Shown here piece after piece: positions 35,687 through 44,953 of a DNA stretch of 64,000 bases. Position numbers and translations under genes: made by a program. Where the stretch lies: positions 20,189 to 84,188 of the forward strand of contig PXRM01000036.1 in the NCBI GenBank assembly GCA_003020985.1. Reading direction: 5' to 3'. This DNA is from Halobacteriales archaeon QS_4_70_19. Lineage in GTDB: Archaea; Halobacteriota; Halobacteria; Halobacteriales; Haloarculaceae. Under the pieces are notes generated by a model, which searched no databases, had not been told where the DNA came from, and worked only from the letters and a program-made list of their open reading frames with translations. Each line of letters begins with the position of its first letter. Position 1 is the stretch's first letter.

Positions 35687-36429
35687 TCACGGGCCGAAGG
35701 GCGGCTCCAGGCCGAGTCCCTCGTAGGCGACGAACTCGGCGGCGTTGACGAGGTAGTGCGCGACGACGACGACCAGCAGGCTCCCCGTCAGGACGAACCC
35801 CGCCGCGAGGACGAACCCCAGCAGCCCCGTCACGACGACGCCGACGGGGCCCTGTGCGCCGTGCCCCAGGGCGAACGCCACCGACGAGGCCGTGGCCAGC
35901 GCCCACGGCGACCAGCCGAAGCCGGCGTGGAACACGCCGACGAGCGCGCCACGGAAGAGCAGCTCCTCGAACCCCGCGATGACCGGGAGGACGACGCCGA
36001 GCAGGAGCAGCCAGCCGGCGAACGACTCCGGCGCCAGCAGCTCGCGGAGGTCCTCGCTGGGGTCGCGGCCGAACGAACTGGCGACGGCACCGACTGCTCC
36101 GTTGGCCAGCGACAGGGCGAGGCCGAAGCCGACGCCGGCGGCCAGCGCGTCCAGCCCCAGCGTTCCGGGGCCGGCACCGAAGGCACCCGCCGGGATGCCC
36201 GTGTACCAGGCCCCGGCGACGAGGACGACCGCGAACAGACCCTGCGAGAACGCGACGTTCACCAGGAGGGTGGTCGGCGACAGCGAGTCGGAGCCGGCCA
36301 TCGACGCGCCGAACGGGCTCGCGGGCTCCGGGGCGGGCGCGTCACCCGCGTCGAGGTGGCGCGCGCGAGAAGGAGCAGCAACAGCGTGACCGCGACCGCG
36401 ACGCCCGCGAACGCGGCCCACCCGGTCAC
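35687..36429 (-). pseudogene. CPBP family intramembrane metalloprotease, frameshifted near the N-terminus
   Basis: The downstream frame holds the CPBP (Abi) motifs: EE in IAGFEELLFRGALVG, His in VAFALGHGAQ and the final HYLVNAAEF, with several membrane helices. The expected first helix (GWAAFAGVAVAVTLLLLLLARA) is in a different frame that starts with GTG at 36429, directly after the lonB stop (36431-36433). The two frames meet at a gcgcgcgcg run near 36358-36366, so a two-base slip or a sequencing error is likely. A shorter start inside the second frame (near ASMAGSDS) could still make a protein. CPBP proteins act in prenyl processing or self-protection; the role here is unknown. Confidence 0.75.
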
Positions 36430-36430
36430 C

Positions 36431-38536
36431 TTACTGCGGCGACGGGGAGCCCGAGCGACCGACCTGCCGGTCCAGCGCGGAGCCGGTGATGTTCTTCAGG
36501 CGGTCGACCAGCGAGTCCTTCTCCGGTTCGCCGGCCAGCGCCACCTCCAGCACCTCGCTGATGTGGCTGACCGGGATGATCTCGATCTGGTCCTTGAACT
36601 CGTCCTCGATCATCACGTCCTGCTCGTTGGCCGCGGGGATGATGACCCGGTCGAGGCCGGTCTTCGCGGCGGCCTCGATCTTGTGGGTTACGCCCCCGAC
36701 CGGGAGCACGTCGCCCCGCACCGACAGCGAGCCGGTCATCGCGAGGTCCTGCTCGACGGGGATGTCCTCCAGGGCGCTGATGACAGCCGTGGCCATCGTC
36801 ACGCTGGCGGAGTCGCCCTGCACGCCCTCGTAGGACATGACGTACTGGATGTGGATGTCCTTCTCGCCGATGTCCTCGTCGGAGAACTTCTTGATGATGG
36901 CCGAGACGTTCTGCACCGCCTCCTGGGCGATGTCCTGCAGGTTCCCGGTGGCGATGACCTCGCCGGCACCCTGTGCCGGCGTGACCTCCGCCATGACGGG
37001 CATGACGATGCCCGAGTCCTCGCCCATGACGGCGAGGCCGTTGACGCGCCCGACGACCTGCCCCTCCGAGACGGAGAGCTCGTAGTCCTTCCGGCGCTCG
37101 ATGTAGTCGTCGGCGAGCTGCTGCTCGATGGAGCGGCTGCGGCGCTTGGCCTGCAGCACGTGCTCGCGGGTGGTGAACTCCGCGTTCTCCGCACGGGCGA
37201 TGTCGCCGGCCACGCGGACCAGGCCGCCGAGGCTGCGGAGTTCGAGGGTGAGGTGTTCCTTTCGGCCGGCGCGGCGCTGGGCCTCCAGGATGACCTCCTC
37301 CATCGCGCCCTCGGCGAAGTCGGGCAGGCGCCCGTCCTTCTCGACCTCCTGAGCGATGAAGCGGGCGTACTTCCGGCGCATCTCCGGGGTGTCCTCGATG
37401 GTGTCGTCCATGTACACCTCGTAGCCGTACCCCTTGATGCGCGAGCGCAGCGCCGGGTGCATGTTCTCCATCGCGTCCAGGTTCCCGGCCGCGACCATTA
37501 CGAAGTCACACGGGACGGGCTCGGTCTGGACCATGGCGCCCGAGGAGCGCTCGGACTGGCCCGTGATGGAGAACTCCCCCTCCTGGATCGCGGTCATCAG
37601 CTTCTGCTGGGACCGGATGTCGAGGGTGTTGATCTCGTCGACGAACAGGACGCCCTTGTTCGACTTGTGGATGGCCCCCGCCTCCACGCGGTCGTGGCTG
37701 GGGGTCTCCATGCCGCCGGACTGGAACGGGTCGTGCCGGACGTCGCCCAGCAACGCACCGGCGTGCGCGCCGGTTGCGTCCTCGAACGGGGCGGTCTGCT
37801 GGTCGGCGTTGTTGACCAGCAGGTTCGGGATCATCGCGTCGCTGCCCCGCGAGGAGTAGCGGAACGCGAGGTAGATGACACCCGCCGCCAGGATGCCGAG
37901 CAGGAGCTGCCCGGCGATGAGCAGCGAGTAGCCGAAGACGACGGCGATGATGATCCACATCAGGAACGACCGCATCTGGTTTCGCTTGCGGGCCTCCTCC
38001 TTGTGGGCCTCCACGATCTGTTCGCCCTTTCCCGCCGGAACGGTGCGGACCTTCGGCTCGTTGCCGTCGTCCGGGTTGTGGTAGACGAGGATGTCCTGGA
38101 GATCCTCCTTCGGGAGGAGCTGGCTCATCGCCTTCGCCAGCATCGACTTGCCCGTCCCGGGCGAGCCGATCATCATCACGTGGCGGCGCTGCTTGGCCGC
38201 CTTCAGGACGATGTCGCGGGCCTCGTCCTGCCCGATGACCTGGTCGACCAGGCGGTCGGGCACCTCGATGTCCGCGGTCGAGGTGATCTGGAGTCCGCCC
38301 AGGAGACCGTCCTCCTCGTCAGGTTCGACCTCCGCACCCGCCTCGACGGTCACGTCGCTCCCGAGGTCCGACCCGTCGGTCGGCTCGCCGGACTCGTCGG
38401 CGGGCGCCGGGGGCCCGTCCGGGGTCTCGCTCTCCTCCCGGTCGAGCGGGATGCCGGGCTCGGGCTGTTGCTCCTCGGACAGCCCGTCCTCGGTCCCGCG
38501 GCCGGGGTGCTCGTCTGTGTTGTTGTCGTCGCTCAT
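36431..38536 (-). CDS. lonB: archaeal membrane-anchored ATP-dependent protease LonB
   Basis: 701 residues. An acidic N-terminal tail (1-80) is followed by the AAA+ domain with Walker A GSPGTGKS (124-131). Two transmembrane helices are inserted in the domain (about 190-226, MWIIIAVVFGYSLLIAGQLLLGILAAGVIYLAF region), the hallmark of LonB. Walker B is GVLFVDEIN. The C-terminal protease domain has the catalytic Ser in GVQGDSASVTMA and Lys in VGGVTHKIEAA. It is essential in haloarchaea studied and controls carotenoid and membrane protein turnover. It is followed immediately by the CPBP protease gene. Confidence 0.96.
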   Translation of the reverse strand: MSDDNNTDEHPGRGTEDGLSEEQQPEPGIPLDREESETPDGPPAPADESGEPTDGSDLGSDVTVEAGAEVEPDEEDGLLGGLQITSTADIEVPDRLVDQVIGQDEARDIVLKAAKQRRHVMMIGSPGTGKSMLAKAMSQLLPKEDLQDILVYHNPDDGNEPKVRTVPAGKGEQIVEAHKEEARKRNQMRSFLMWIIIAVVFGYSLLIAGQLLLGILAAGVIYLAFRYSSRGSDAMIPNLLVNNADQQTAPFEDATGAHAGALLGDVRHDPFQSGGMETPSHDRVEAGAIHKSNKGVLFVDEINTLDIRSQQKLMTAIQEGEFSITGQSERSSGAMVQTEPVPCDFVMVAAGNLDAMENMHPALRSRIKGYGYEVYMDDTIEDTPEMRRKYARFIAQEVEKDGRLPDFAEGAMEEVILEAQRRAGRKEHLTLELRSLGGLVRVAGDIARAENAEFTTREHVLQAKRRSRSIEQQLADDYIERRKDYELSVSEGQVVGRVNGLAVMGEDSGIVMPVMAEVTPAQGAGEVIATGNLQDIAQEAVQNVSAIIKKFSDEDIGEKDIHIQYVMSYEGVQGDSASVTMATAVISALEDIPVEQDLAMTGSLSVRGDVLPVGGVTHKIEAAAKTGLDRVIIPAANEQDVMIEDEFKDQIEIIPVSHISEVLEVALAGEPEKDSLVDRLKNITGSALDRQVGRSGSPSPQ

Positions 38537-38716
38537 AGAACCGTTGCTATCACCGGATACGAAGGGCCTTCAACTGATATACTTTCTCCCCGCGGGTGCC
38601 CGCCGTACACGCGGAAAACGGCCGAGAGCGGCCGCCTCGCGGCGACCGGCCGGGGGCGCTGTGCGGACCCGCGAGGCTTATCAACTGGGCCCACACAACC
38701 CCGGGCGAGAGACCAG

Positions 38717-39256
38717 ATGAGCGTCACCCGGGGGTTCTACATCGGCCGGTTCCAGCCGTACCACGAGGGCCACCACGCGATGGTGGAGCGCATCGCTCGT
38801 GACGTGGACGAGCTCGTGCTGGGCATCGGCAGCGCCGACCAGTCCCACACCCCGCACGACCCGTTCACCGCCGGCGAGCGCGTCATGATGATCACGAAGG
38901 CCACCCAGGAGATGGACCTGCTCACGTACGCGGTCCCCATCGAGGACCTCAACCGGAACGCCGTCTGGGTGAGTCACGTCCAGTCCATGAGCCCCAACTT
39001 CGACGTGGCCTACTCGAACAATCCCCTCGTCATCCGCCTGTTCGAGGAGGCCGGCATCGAGGTCCGCCAGTCCGAGATGTACCGCCGCGACGAGTTCCAG
39101 GGGACCGAGGTCCGCAAGCGCATCATCGACGGCGACGACTGGCAGGCCCTGGTCCCCGACCCCGTCGTCGACGTCATCGCGGAGTGCGACGGCGTCGCCC
39201 GCCTCCGGCAGGTCGCCGACACGGACGACCCCGACGGCGAGGGGGGCGCCGGATAG
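38717..39256 (+). CDS. nadM: nicotinamide-nucleotide adenylyltransferase
   Basis: 179 residues from ATG 38717. It makes NAD from NMN and ATP. The nucleotidyltransferase start GFYIGRFQPYHEGHHAMV is diagnostic, with the HxGH-like site HEGH. GIGSADQSHTPHDPFTAGERVMMI and the C-terminal QGTEVRKRIIDGDDW (ISSTxxR-equivalent) follow. It is divergent from lonB, and haloarchaea often keep the lonB-nadM pairing. Confidence 0.95.
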   Translation: MSVTRGFYIGRFQPYHEGHHAMVERIARDVDELVLGIGSADQSHTPHDPFTAGERVMMITKATQEMDLLTYAVPIEDLNRNAVWVSHVQSMSPNFDVAYSNNPLVIRLFEEAGIEVRQSEMYRRDEFQGTEVRKRIIDGDDWQALVPDPVVDVIAECDGVARLRQVADTDDPDGEGGAG

Positions 39257-39421
39257 GCCGGGGGCGTATTCGCTCAGAACCAATCTTTTTCCGTTTCTAC
39301 CAGTATTTTCCACCATATCCGCGACATTGCCGTACAACGTCCGAATCTATGTATCCATGAGTGGATATCCGCGCAACCGCTGCCGCGTGTCACGTCGACG
39401 GCTACGGCCGGGAGCCCCCGG

Positions 39422-39820
39422 TCACCGCCGCCCGGCCGTGGCCTCGAACGGGAGCCGGGACGGCCAGCCGTCGTACTGGCCCGCCGGGTCGTCGGGTCGG
39501 CGTCCCGGGACTAGCACTCGATTCGGACCGCCTCGTCCTCGTGGTCGACGTGGACGATGCCGTAGCCGTCGCTCCGGAGCCCCGCTGGACCAGCGCGGCT
39601 CTGCGGTGGTCGAAGTCGGACCCGGGGGCGGCTTCGTCCGGTCGCGGTCGTCACGGAGGGGGTGGTCCAGCCGGGCGTCGCCGTCGCCGGCCACGTACGT
39701 GCCGCCGGCCAGCAGCAGGGCGCTCCCGGCGAGCGTCCCGCTGCCGACGAGGAACGAGCCGCGACTCGTCGGCCAGCCGTCGTCGGCCGAGGAGTCGGGA
39801 GTCGTGCCCCGAGCCGTCAC
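39422..39820 (-). pseudogene. remnant of a Tat-like secreted protein, multiply frameshifted
   Basis: From GTG 39820 the frame begins with a signal-like region (TSRGSFLVGSGTLAGSALLLAGG; one Arg of a Tat pair replaced by Gly). Then it breaks up. Other frames give DFDHRRAALVQRG and SDGYGIVHVDHEDEAVRIEC, and the first frame returns with DDPAGQYDGWPSRLPFEA. The pieces together look like the start and end of one exported protein with its middle deleted. The tail resembles PhoD-like alkaline phosphatases in my recollection, but this is weak. 39257-39421 holds nothing recognisable. Confidence 0.4.
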
Positions 39821-39852
39821 GAGCGGGCCCGTAAGGGTATGCCCGGGCTGTT

Positions 39853-40203
39853 CTAGAGTTTCCGGCGGTCGCGGCGCCCCTCGCGCTCGCGGTACTCGGC
39901 CGGCAGGTCCACGTCGTCGGGGGCGGGCATCCAGAAGTAGTCGAAGGCGATGCCGGTCGCCAGCGGGAGCACGACCGTCAGGCCGATGACGGTTGCGGGG
40001 TTGCCGAGGTTCGGCCCCAGTCCCACCCCTCCGAGGACGATGGTGAGGACGGTCAGGGCCAGCGCTCCGAGCAGCACCGCGTACAGCGCGGCTCCCCAGC
40101 GCGTGTGCAGCCGCACCCGGAAGAAACGGGTCAGCAGGGCCGCCGCCCCCGTGTTCACGCCGAGGATGACGAGCAGGCCGACCACGTCCACAATGGAAAC
40201 CAT
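39853..40203 (-). CDS. small haloarchaeal membrane protein
   Basis: 116 residues, three hydrophobic helices (VDVVGLLVILGVNTGAAALL; WGAALYAVLLGALALTVLTIVLGG; TVIGLTVVLPLATGIAFDYF) and a charged tail (DLPAEYREREGRRDRRKL). Nothing in it indicates a catalytic role. It lies convergent with the remnant at 39422 and next to the dephospho-CoA kinase. Composition is that of a real gene, and no function is assigned. Confidence 0.7.
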   Translation of the reverse strand: MVSIVDVVGLLVILGVNTGAAALLTRFFRVRLHTRWGAALYAVLLGALALTVLTIVLGGVGLGPNLGNPATVIGLTVVLPLATGIAFDYFWMPAPDDVDLPAEYREREGRRDRRKL

Positions 40204-40295
40204 CGTCCGCGTGTACGGGCGCGGGATGTATCAGTCCCTCGGCGTCGGGCGGCGTAGCCGGTAGGTGGGGTGGTCGGGGCGGAGGGCAGGGCAGG

Positions 40296-40886
40296 TCACG
40301 CCCCGAGCAGGTCCCAGACCCGCGCCACGTCGCCTTCCATCCGTTCGAGGAGGTCCCTGACGCCCGCGCGGGCCTCGTCGTCGACCGTCGCGAGCACCAT
40401 CCCCTCGTCGGGCTGGCCGTAGACGACGCCCGCACCCTCGGGCGCGACGGCGAGTGCGGGGAGGGCGGCGAGGTCCTCCTCCCCCTCGACGATCTCGACG
40501 ACCGTCGACTGGCCCTCGCCGGCCGTGGCGCGGTCGAGGGCGGCGCGGAGTTCCGTGAGGAGGGATGCGGTCAGGGTGGCGGCGGGGTTGCGGACCGTGA
40601 CGTGGTGGTCGAACGCGCCCGTGTCGATGGCCTCCCGGACCTCCGCGTCGACGGCCTCCCGCTTCGTCTTCCCGTCGACCAGCGCGACGGCCGGCCGGTG
40701 CTGGCTCAGTAGCAGGTGGCAGGTGACGATGTCGCCCACGGCGACGAGGGGCTGCCCGGCCGCGCCCAGCAGGTCGTCGGCCTCCGTGTAGATGGGGCCG
40801 AGAGGGTCCTTCAACTCGTGGCGGAGCGAGTCGGGCAGGGAGAGCACGACGTCGGGGTCGTCGGTCGATACGTCGGGGTCGCTCAT
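40296..40886 (-). CDS. GTP-dependent dephospho-CoA kinase (DUF359)
   Basis: 196 residues from ATG 40886. It catalyses the last step of archaeal CoA synthesis using GTP. Landmarks of the DUF359 family are LGPIYTEADDL, VGDIVTCHLL, ALVDGKTKRE, VEGEEDLAALPALAVAPEGAGVVYGQP and MVLATVDDEA. It starts 7 bp after the spt4 stop and is therefore in the same transcript. Confidence 0.93.
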   Translation of the reverse strand: MSDPDVSTDDPDVVLSLPDSLRHELKDPLGPIYTEADDLLGAAGQPLVAVGDIVTCHLLLSQHRPAVALVDGKTKREAVDAEVREAIDTGAFDHHVTVRNPAATLTASLLTELRAALDRATAGEGQSTVVEIVEGEEDLAALPALAVAPEGAGVVYGQPDEGMVLATVDDEARAGVRDLLERMEGDVARVWDLLGA

Positions 40887-40893
40887 CCGCGGC

Positions 40894-41091
40894 TCACCGG
40901 ACCTTGAGTGCGTACTTGCCCGGCTCGGTGACCTCCATCTCCTCGGCGATCTGCGAGGTCCCCGGGTGGGCAATGATGACGTAGCCGGCCCAGTCCTCCG
41001 TCAGCGAGGTCGATCCGCAGGCGGGGCACTGCTCCCCGTCCGCGGCCTCGAGCACGCGGTGGCACTCCCGACAGACGAGTCGGTCCGCCAT
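40894..41091 (-). CDS. spt4: transcription elongation factor Spt4
   Basis: 65 residues. A zinc ribbon with CRECH and CPACGSTS forms the metal site; WAGYVIIAHP is the conserved core strand. Spt4 pairs with Spt5 to clamp RNA polymerase. The stop lies 7 bp before the dephospho-CoA kinase start, and the rpoE1 stop abuts its start, so the three genes form a tight operon. Confidence 0.95.
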   Translation of the reverse strand: MADRLVCRECHRVLEAADGEQCPACGSTSLTEDWAGYVIIAHPGTSQIAEEMEVTEPGKYALKVR

Positions 41092-41667
41092 CTAATCACC
41101 CGCCTGGCCCTGCTGGGCCCGGCGCCGACGGTCCTGCTCGAGCCACTCGTGCTTGCCCAGCCCGGGCTGCTTGGCCGTCAGGCCGATCTTCGAGTCGCGG
41201 GGATTGCGCTCGTCGATGCTCTTGGTGACGATGCGGGCCCGGACGGAGTCGCCGACGGAGAGGACGCGGCTGGAGTCGCGCGAGGCGAGCTGCTGGTTCT
41301 CCTCGTCGTAGGCGAGGTACTCGTCGTCAATCTGCGAGACGTGGAGCAGCCCGTCGACCGGGCCGATGCCGACGAAGGCGCCGAAGTTGACCACCTCGAC
41401 GACCTCCCCGTCGACGACCTCCTGCATCTCGGGGTCGAACGTGAGGGCGTCGAACTCGGCCTCGTAGTAGACGCCGGGGCGGTTGGGCAGGACGGCGCCG
41501 GTACCGATGTCGTGGACGTCGGTGACGCTGACGACGGAGCCGACGCCCTCGTCCATCCGGCCCTCGAGTTTGTCCTGCAGGAGTCGCTTCACCAGGTCGG
41601 GCGAGACGTCGGCGAGGTGCTCTGGCGGTACCTCGACGGTGTCCCTGAGACGAACGCGTTTGTACAT
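41092..41667 (-). CDS. rpoE1: DNA-directed RNA polymerase subunit E' (RpoE1/Rpo7)
   Basis: 191 residues. The N-terminal tip domain (MYKRVRLRDTVEVPPEHL) is followed by an S1/OB domain (VVEVVNFGAFVGIGPVDGLLHVSQIDDE), as in Rpo7. It forms the polymerase stalk with Rpo4. The C-terminal basic Gln/Arg tail (EQDRRRRAQQGQAGD) is a haloarchaeal feature. Its stop abuts spt4. Confidence 0.95.
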   Translation of the reverse strand: MYKRVRLRDTVEVPPEHLADVSPDLVKRLLQDKLEGRMDEGVGSVVSVTDVHDIGTGAVLPNRPGVYYEAEFDALTFDPEMQEVVDGEVVEVVNFGAFVGIGPVDGLLHVSQIDDEYLAYDEENQQLASRDSSRVLSVGDSVRARIVTKSIDERNPRDSKIGLTAKQPGLGKHEWLEQDRRRRAQQGQAGD

Positions 41668-41728
41668 GTTGTGTGGATGGTCCGTGTGTGGATACGTGTT
41701 CGAGTGTGTGGGTTCGGGCGTCGAGACG

Positions 41729-42124
41729 TTACGGCTGAGTGAGCGCGAGTTCGTTTCGCCCGCGTAAACCGATTACGGGTACGTCCTGCGCCAGCAGCCG
41801 GTCGCGGAGGTCCGCGTCGTTCGTGGCGACGCAGTCGACGGTGCCGTCCGCGTCGGCGTCGCGTGTCGCGATCTCGACGACGGCGTCGTCGGCGTACTGC
41901 TCGACGTGGGGGACCTGCTCGCAGCGGTCCGCGAGGTCGCATCCGACGCTGGCGGCGACGGCTTCCTCGCCCTGCCCGTCGGCGAGCCTCTCCAGCTCGG
42001 CGACGCAGGCGGCGGGAACGACCGGCACCGGGTCGTCCAGCACCCGGTCGAGTTCCTCGAAGACGCGGACGTCGCACTCGACGGGCATCATGAGCGCGTT
42101 GGTGTCGAGCAGGACGGGGGTCAT
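41729..42124 (-). CDS. PIN-domain protein
   Basis: 131 residues. PIN nuclease acidic sites are visible: LLDTNALMMP at the start, an acidic centre, and ATNDADLRDRL near the end. This form, next to aIF2-gamma and rpoE1, is the archaeal Fcf1/Utp24-like PIN protein, so a role in rRNA maturation is possible but unproven. No antitoxin partner is adjacent, which argues against a VapC toxin. It starts 1 bp after the aIF2-gamma stop. Confidence 0.85.
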   Translation of the reverse strand: MTPVLLDTNALMMPVECDVRVFEELDRVLDDPVPVVPAACVAELERLADGQGEEAVAASVGCDLADRCEQVPHVEQYADDAVVEIATRDADADGTVDCVATNDADLRDRLLAQDVPVIGLRGRNELALTQP

Positions 42125-42125
42125 G

Positions 42126-43355
42126 CTACCGGAGCGTCCCCACGCCGATGAGGCGCCAGCGGGAGCCGACGCGGCGGTTGATCGCGATCTTCGCGCCCGC
42201 CTCGGCGCAGACGGGCCGCTTGAGCGCGACCTCGCACTCGTCGTCGCGGGCGCTGGTGACCGAGCCGACGGTCGTCGCGGTGCCGACGGTCAGCATCAGC
42301 GGCTCGCCCGTCGAGATGGGCTCGATGTCCTGGGCGTCCTCGCCGACTACGCGGTCGAGCAGGTCGACCCCCATCACGAACGAGTCGTGCGTCGGCGGGA
42401 GCGACCCCGGCGGCCCGGCGACCTGCCCGGCCAGCGCGTCACCCTTCGTGTACGAGGGGTCGAGCCCCGTGCCGACGCCGATGAGACCGCCCGGCGCGGC
42501 CTCGTCCGTGGAGTGTCCGCCGGCCTGGAGCGACCGCACCGTGGTCCGGACGGACCGGTACTCGGACTGGCCGCCCTCCTCGACCTCGCGGCCGGGGCGG
42601 ATCTCGATCTCGTCGTCGACGTTGAGCCGCCCCCGAGAGAGCGAACCGCCGACGACCCCGCCCATCAGCCCGTCGGCCGTCGTCCCGGGGCGGTTGATGT
42701 CGAACGAGCGCGCGACCTGCAGGCGGGTGTCCGCGTCCGCGTCGCGCTCGGGCGTCGGGATGTCCTCCTCGATGGCGTCGATGAGCACGTCGACGTTGAC
42801 GCCCTGCTGGGCGGAGACGGGGACGATGGGGGCGCCCTCGGCGACGGTCCCCTCGATGAACTCCTCGATCTGGCGCTTGTTCTCGAGCGCGGCCTCGCGG
42901 TCGCGGACGAGGTCGATCTTGTTCTGCGCGATGACGATGTTGTCGATGCCGATGATGTCGAGCGCCATCAGGTGCTCTTCGGTCTGTGCCTGCGGGACGG
43001 GCTCGTTGGCACCGATGACGAGCACGGCGCCGTCCATGATGGACGCGCCGGACAGCATCGTCGCCATCAGCGTCTCGTGGCCGGGCGCGTCGACGAACGA
43101 GACCGTCCGGACGACCTCGGTCTCCTTGCCGTCGACCGTCTCCTCGACCGTGTAGCACTCGGGCGGGTCGGCGCCCGGCGTCCGGCGGAAGGTGGCGTCA
43201 GCGTATCCGAGACGGATGGAGATGCCGCGTTTCATCTCCTCGGAGTGCTGGTCGGTCCACTCGCCCGAGAGCGCCTGCACCAGGGTCGTCTTCCCGTGGT
43301 CGACGTGGCCGACCAGTCCGATGTTCACCTCCGGTTGTCGGTTGGTGTTCGACAT
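42126..43355 (-). CDS. translation initiation factor aIF2 subunit gamma
   Basis: 409 residues. GTPase motifs: G1 GHVDHGKTT near residue 16, G3 DAPGHE and G4 NKID. It contains the switch region CYTVEETV and the barrel domains characteristic of aIF2-gamma rather than EF-Tu ([27 protein letters not shown]). It delivers Met-tRNAi to the ribosome as part of aIF2. It leads the run with the PIN protein, rpoE1, spt4 and the kinase. Confidence 0.95.
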   Translation of the reverse strand: MSNTNRQPEVNIGLVGHVDHGKTTLVQALSGEWTDQHSEEMKRGISIRLGYADATFRRTPGADPPECYTVEETVDGKETEVVRTVSFVDAPGHETLMATMLSGASIMDGAVLVIGANEPVPQAQTEEHLMALDIIGIDNIVIAQNKIDLVRDREAALENKRQIEEFIEGTVAEGAPIVPVSAQQGVNVDVLIDAIEEDIPTPERDADADTRLQVARSFDINRPGTTADGLMGGVVGGSLSRGRLNVDDEIEIRPGREVEEGGQSEYRSVRTTVRSLQAGGHSTDEAAPGGLIGVGTGLDPSYTKGDALAGQVAGPPGSLPPTHDSFVMGVDLLDRVVGEDAQDIEPISTGEPLMLTVGTATTVGSVTSARDDECEVALKRPVCAEAGAKIAINRRVGSRWRLIGVGTLR

Positions 43356-43551
43356 CAGTAATATACCGGTTATCGACCCCTGCGGCGTATAAGGCTACCG
43401 AAGTGGGGCGTGGGGGCGCTCCGGCCATTCAGGAGTCAGCGGACGGACGCGCCGCCACGGCGGGGCCAGCGCGCCAGCGAGGAAATGTTCCGTCGCTTAC
43501 AGTAAGTGAGTTCAGGCAACGCTTTAACCGGCACGGGACGACGTGACAGTC

Positions 43552-44547
43552 ATGAGCAACGACGCCAGCGCGGCCGAGGACTCCATCCTCCAGTGCGAGG
43601 AGTGTCTCCCGCCGGCGGACGCGTTCGCCATCGTCGGCAACGAGACGCGTCTCCACATCCTGGAGGCGCTGTGGGCGGCCGACCGACCGGCGGCGTTCTC
43701 GGACCTGCGGCGCTCGGTCGGGATGCGCGACTCCGCACAGTTCAACTACCACCTCTCGAAGCTCCGGGGCCAGTTCGTCCGCAAGACCGACGACGGCTAC
43801 GAGTTCCGCCAGGCCGGCAAGGCCGTCGTCCGGGCGGTGCTCGCCGGGACCTACAACCAGGACCCGGAGCTGGAGCCGTTCCCGGTCGAGGGCGAGTGTG
43901 TCGCGTGCGGGAGCGGGCTGGAGGCCGCCTACGAGGACGAGCGGCTCGAGATCAGATGTGCCGAGTGCGACCGCCCGCACGGCAGTTTCGCGTTCCCACC
44001 AGGGGGACTGGAGGACCGGACCCGCGAGGAGGTGCTGTCGGCGTTCAACCAGCGCGCCCGGCACCTCGCCTGCCTCACCGCCGACGGCGTCTGTCCGGAG
44101 TGCAACGGTCGTGTACGGACCGACCTCGTCCCGGCCGAATCCCTCGGCCACCGGGAGGGGCACCCGATCTCCGATCAGGAGGTCCTCGTCGTCCACGAGT
44201 GCGAGCGCTGCAACAACCACCTCGTCTCGTCGGTCGGGTTGACGCTGCTGGACGACGCGGAGATCGTCTCCTTCTACCGCGACCACGGCATCGACCTGAA
44301 CACGGCTCCGTTCTGGACGCTGGAGTGGTGCATCGGCGACCACTACACGGAGGTCCTCTCGCGGGACCCGTGGCGCCTCCGGGTGACGGTGCCACTGGGC
44401 GACGAGGAACTGCGTGTCACCGTCGACGACGACTTCGCCGTCCGGCACTCGGAACGACGGGCCCGGACGGGGGATGCCGCGGGGACCACGGACACGAACC
44501 CGGAGCCCGCCGACGCCGACGACCCGCTCGAGACGCAGGATGCGTGA
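43552..44547 (+). CDS. ArsR-like HTH protein with zinc-ribbon regions (DUF7351-like)
   Basis: 331 residues from ATG 43552. The N-terminal winged helix (FAIVGNETRLHILEALWAADRPAAFSDLRRSVG) is ArsR-type. Two zinc-ribbon-like Cys pairs lie at about 120-145 (CVACGSG, CAEC) and 185-215 (CPECNG, CERCNN). The C-terminal 80 residues are a beta-rich domain plus an acidic tail. It overlaps the next gene by 8 bp. The target is unknown. Confidence 0.8.
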   Translation: MSNDASAAEDSILQCEECLPPADAFAIVGNETRLHILEALWAADRPAAFSDLRRSVGMRDSAQFNYHLSKLRGQFVRKTDDGYEFRQAGKAVVRAVLAGTYNQDPELEPFPVEGECVACGSGLEAAYEDERLEIRCAECDRPHGSFAFPPGGLEDRTREEVLSAFNQRARHLACLTADGVCPECNGRVRTDLVPAESLGHREGHPISDQEVLVVHECERCNNHLVSSVGLTLLDDAEIVSFYRDHGIDLNTAPFWTLEWCIGDHYTEVLSRDPWRLRVTVPLGDEELRVTVDDDFAVRHSERRARTGDAAGTTDTNPEPADADDPLETQDA

Positions 44548-44851
44548 CGTCGGTCGGTGGCTGGTGACGGCGACGCGCTCGCTGGCGGTCGACCTGTTCG
44601 GCCGGGAGCGACAGCGCGCGGCACGCTCGCGGTTCCTGGCGCTGCTGCTCGACCTGTTCGTCGCCGGCTGCGTCCTGTTCGTCGCCGTCGGAATCGTCGT
44701 GGTCGCCGGCCTCGCCGTCGGCGTCACCGTCGTCCACGGGGCGAGCGTGCCCGTCGTCGTCGCCGCGTGGGCGTTCCTGTTCCTGCAGCTCATGCTCGTG
44801 CCGCTCGTGGCGCTCCGCGTCGGGAGCGCCGTCTACACCCGGTTCGCCTGA
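44540..44851 (+). CDS. two-helix membrane protein coupled to the HTH regulator
   Basis: 103 residues from ATG 44540, which lies inside the end of the preceding gene (8-bp overlap), indicating coupled translation. A basic N-terminus (RERQRAARSRF) precedes two long membrane helices (FVAGCVLFVAVGIVVVAG and VVVAAWAFLFLQLMLVPLVAL). Small membrane partners of ArsR-like regulators occur in haloarchaea; the role is unknown. Confidence 0.75.
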   Translation: MRDVGRWLVTATRSLAVDLFGRERQRAARSRFLALLLDLFVAGCVLFVAVGIVVVAGLAVGVTVVHGASVPVVVAAWAFLFLQLMLVPLVALRVGSAVYTRFA

Positions 44852-44953
44852 GCGGGGACGTGTCAGCCACCGGTGAACGAGGGGGAGCGTATAAGACCCC
44901 CGCGCGTATCCGGGGCACGAGACTTATCAACATACATCACGCAATCGCCACCT

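Noticed and set aside
35756..38700. Long plus-strand open frame upstream of nadM
   Set aside because: It lies antisense to lonB and the CPBP gene and has no domain. Only the last 179 codons (nadM) are real.
41729..42124. PIN protein read as a VapC toxin
   Set aside because: There is no adjacent antitoxin, and it sits in a translation/transcription gene run, which fits an Fcf1-like role better.
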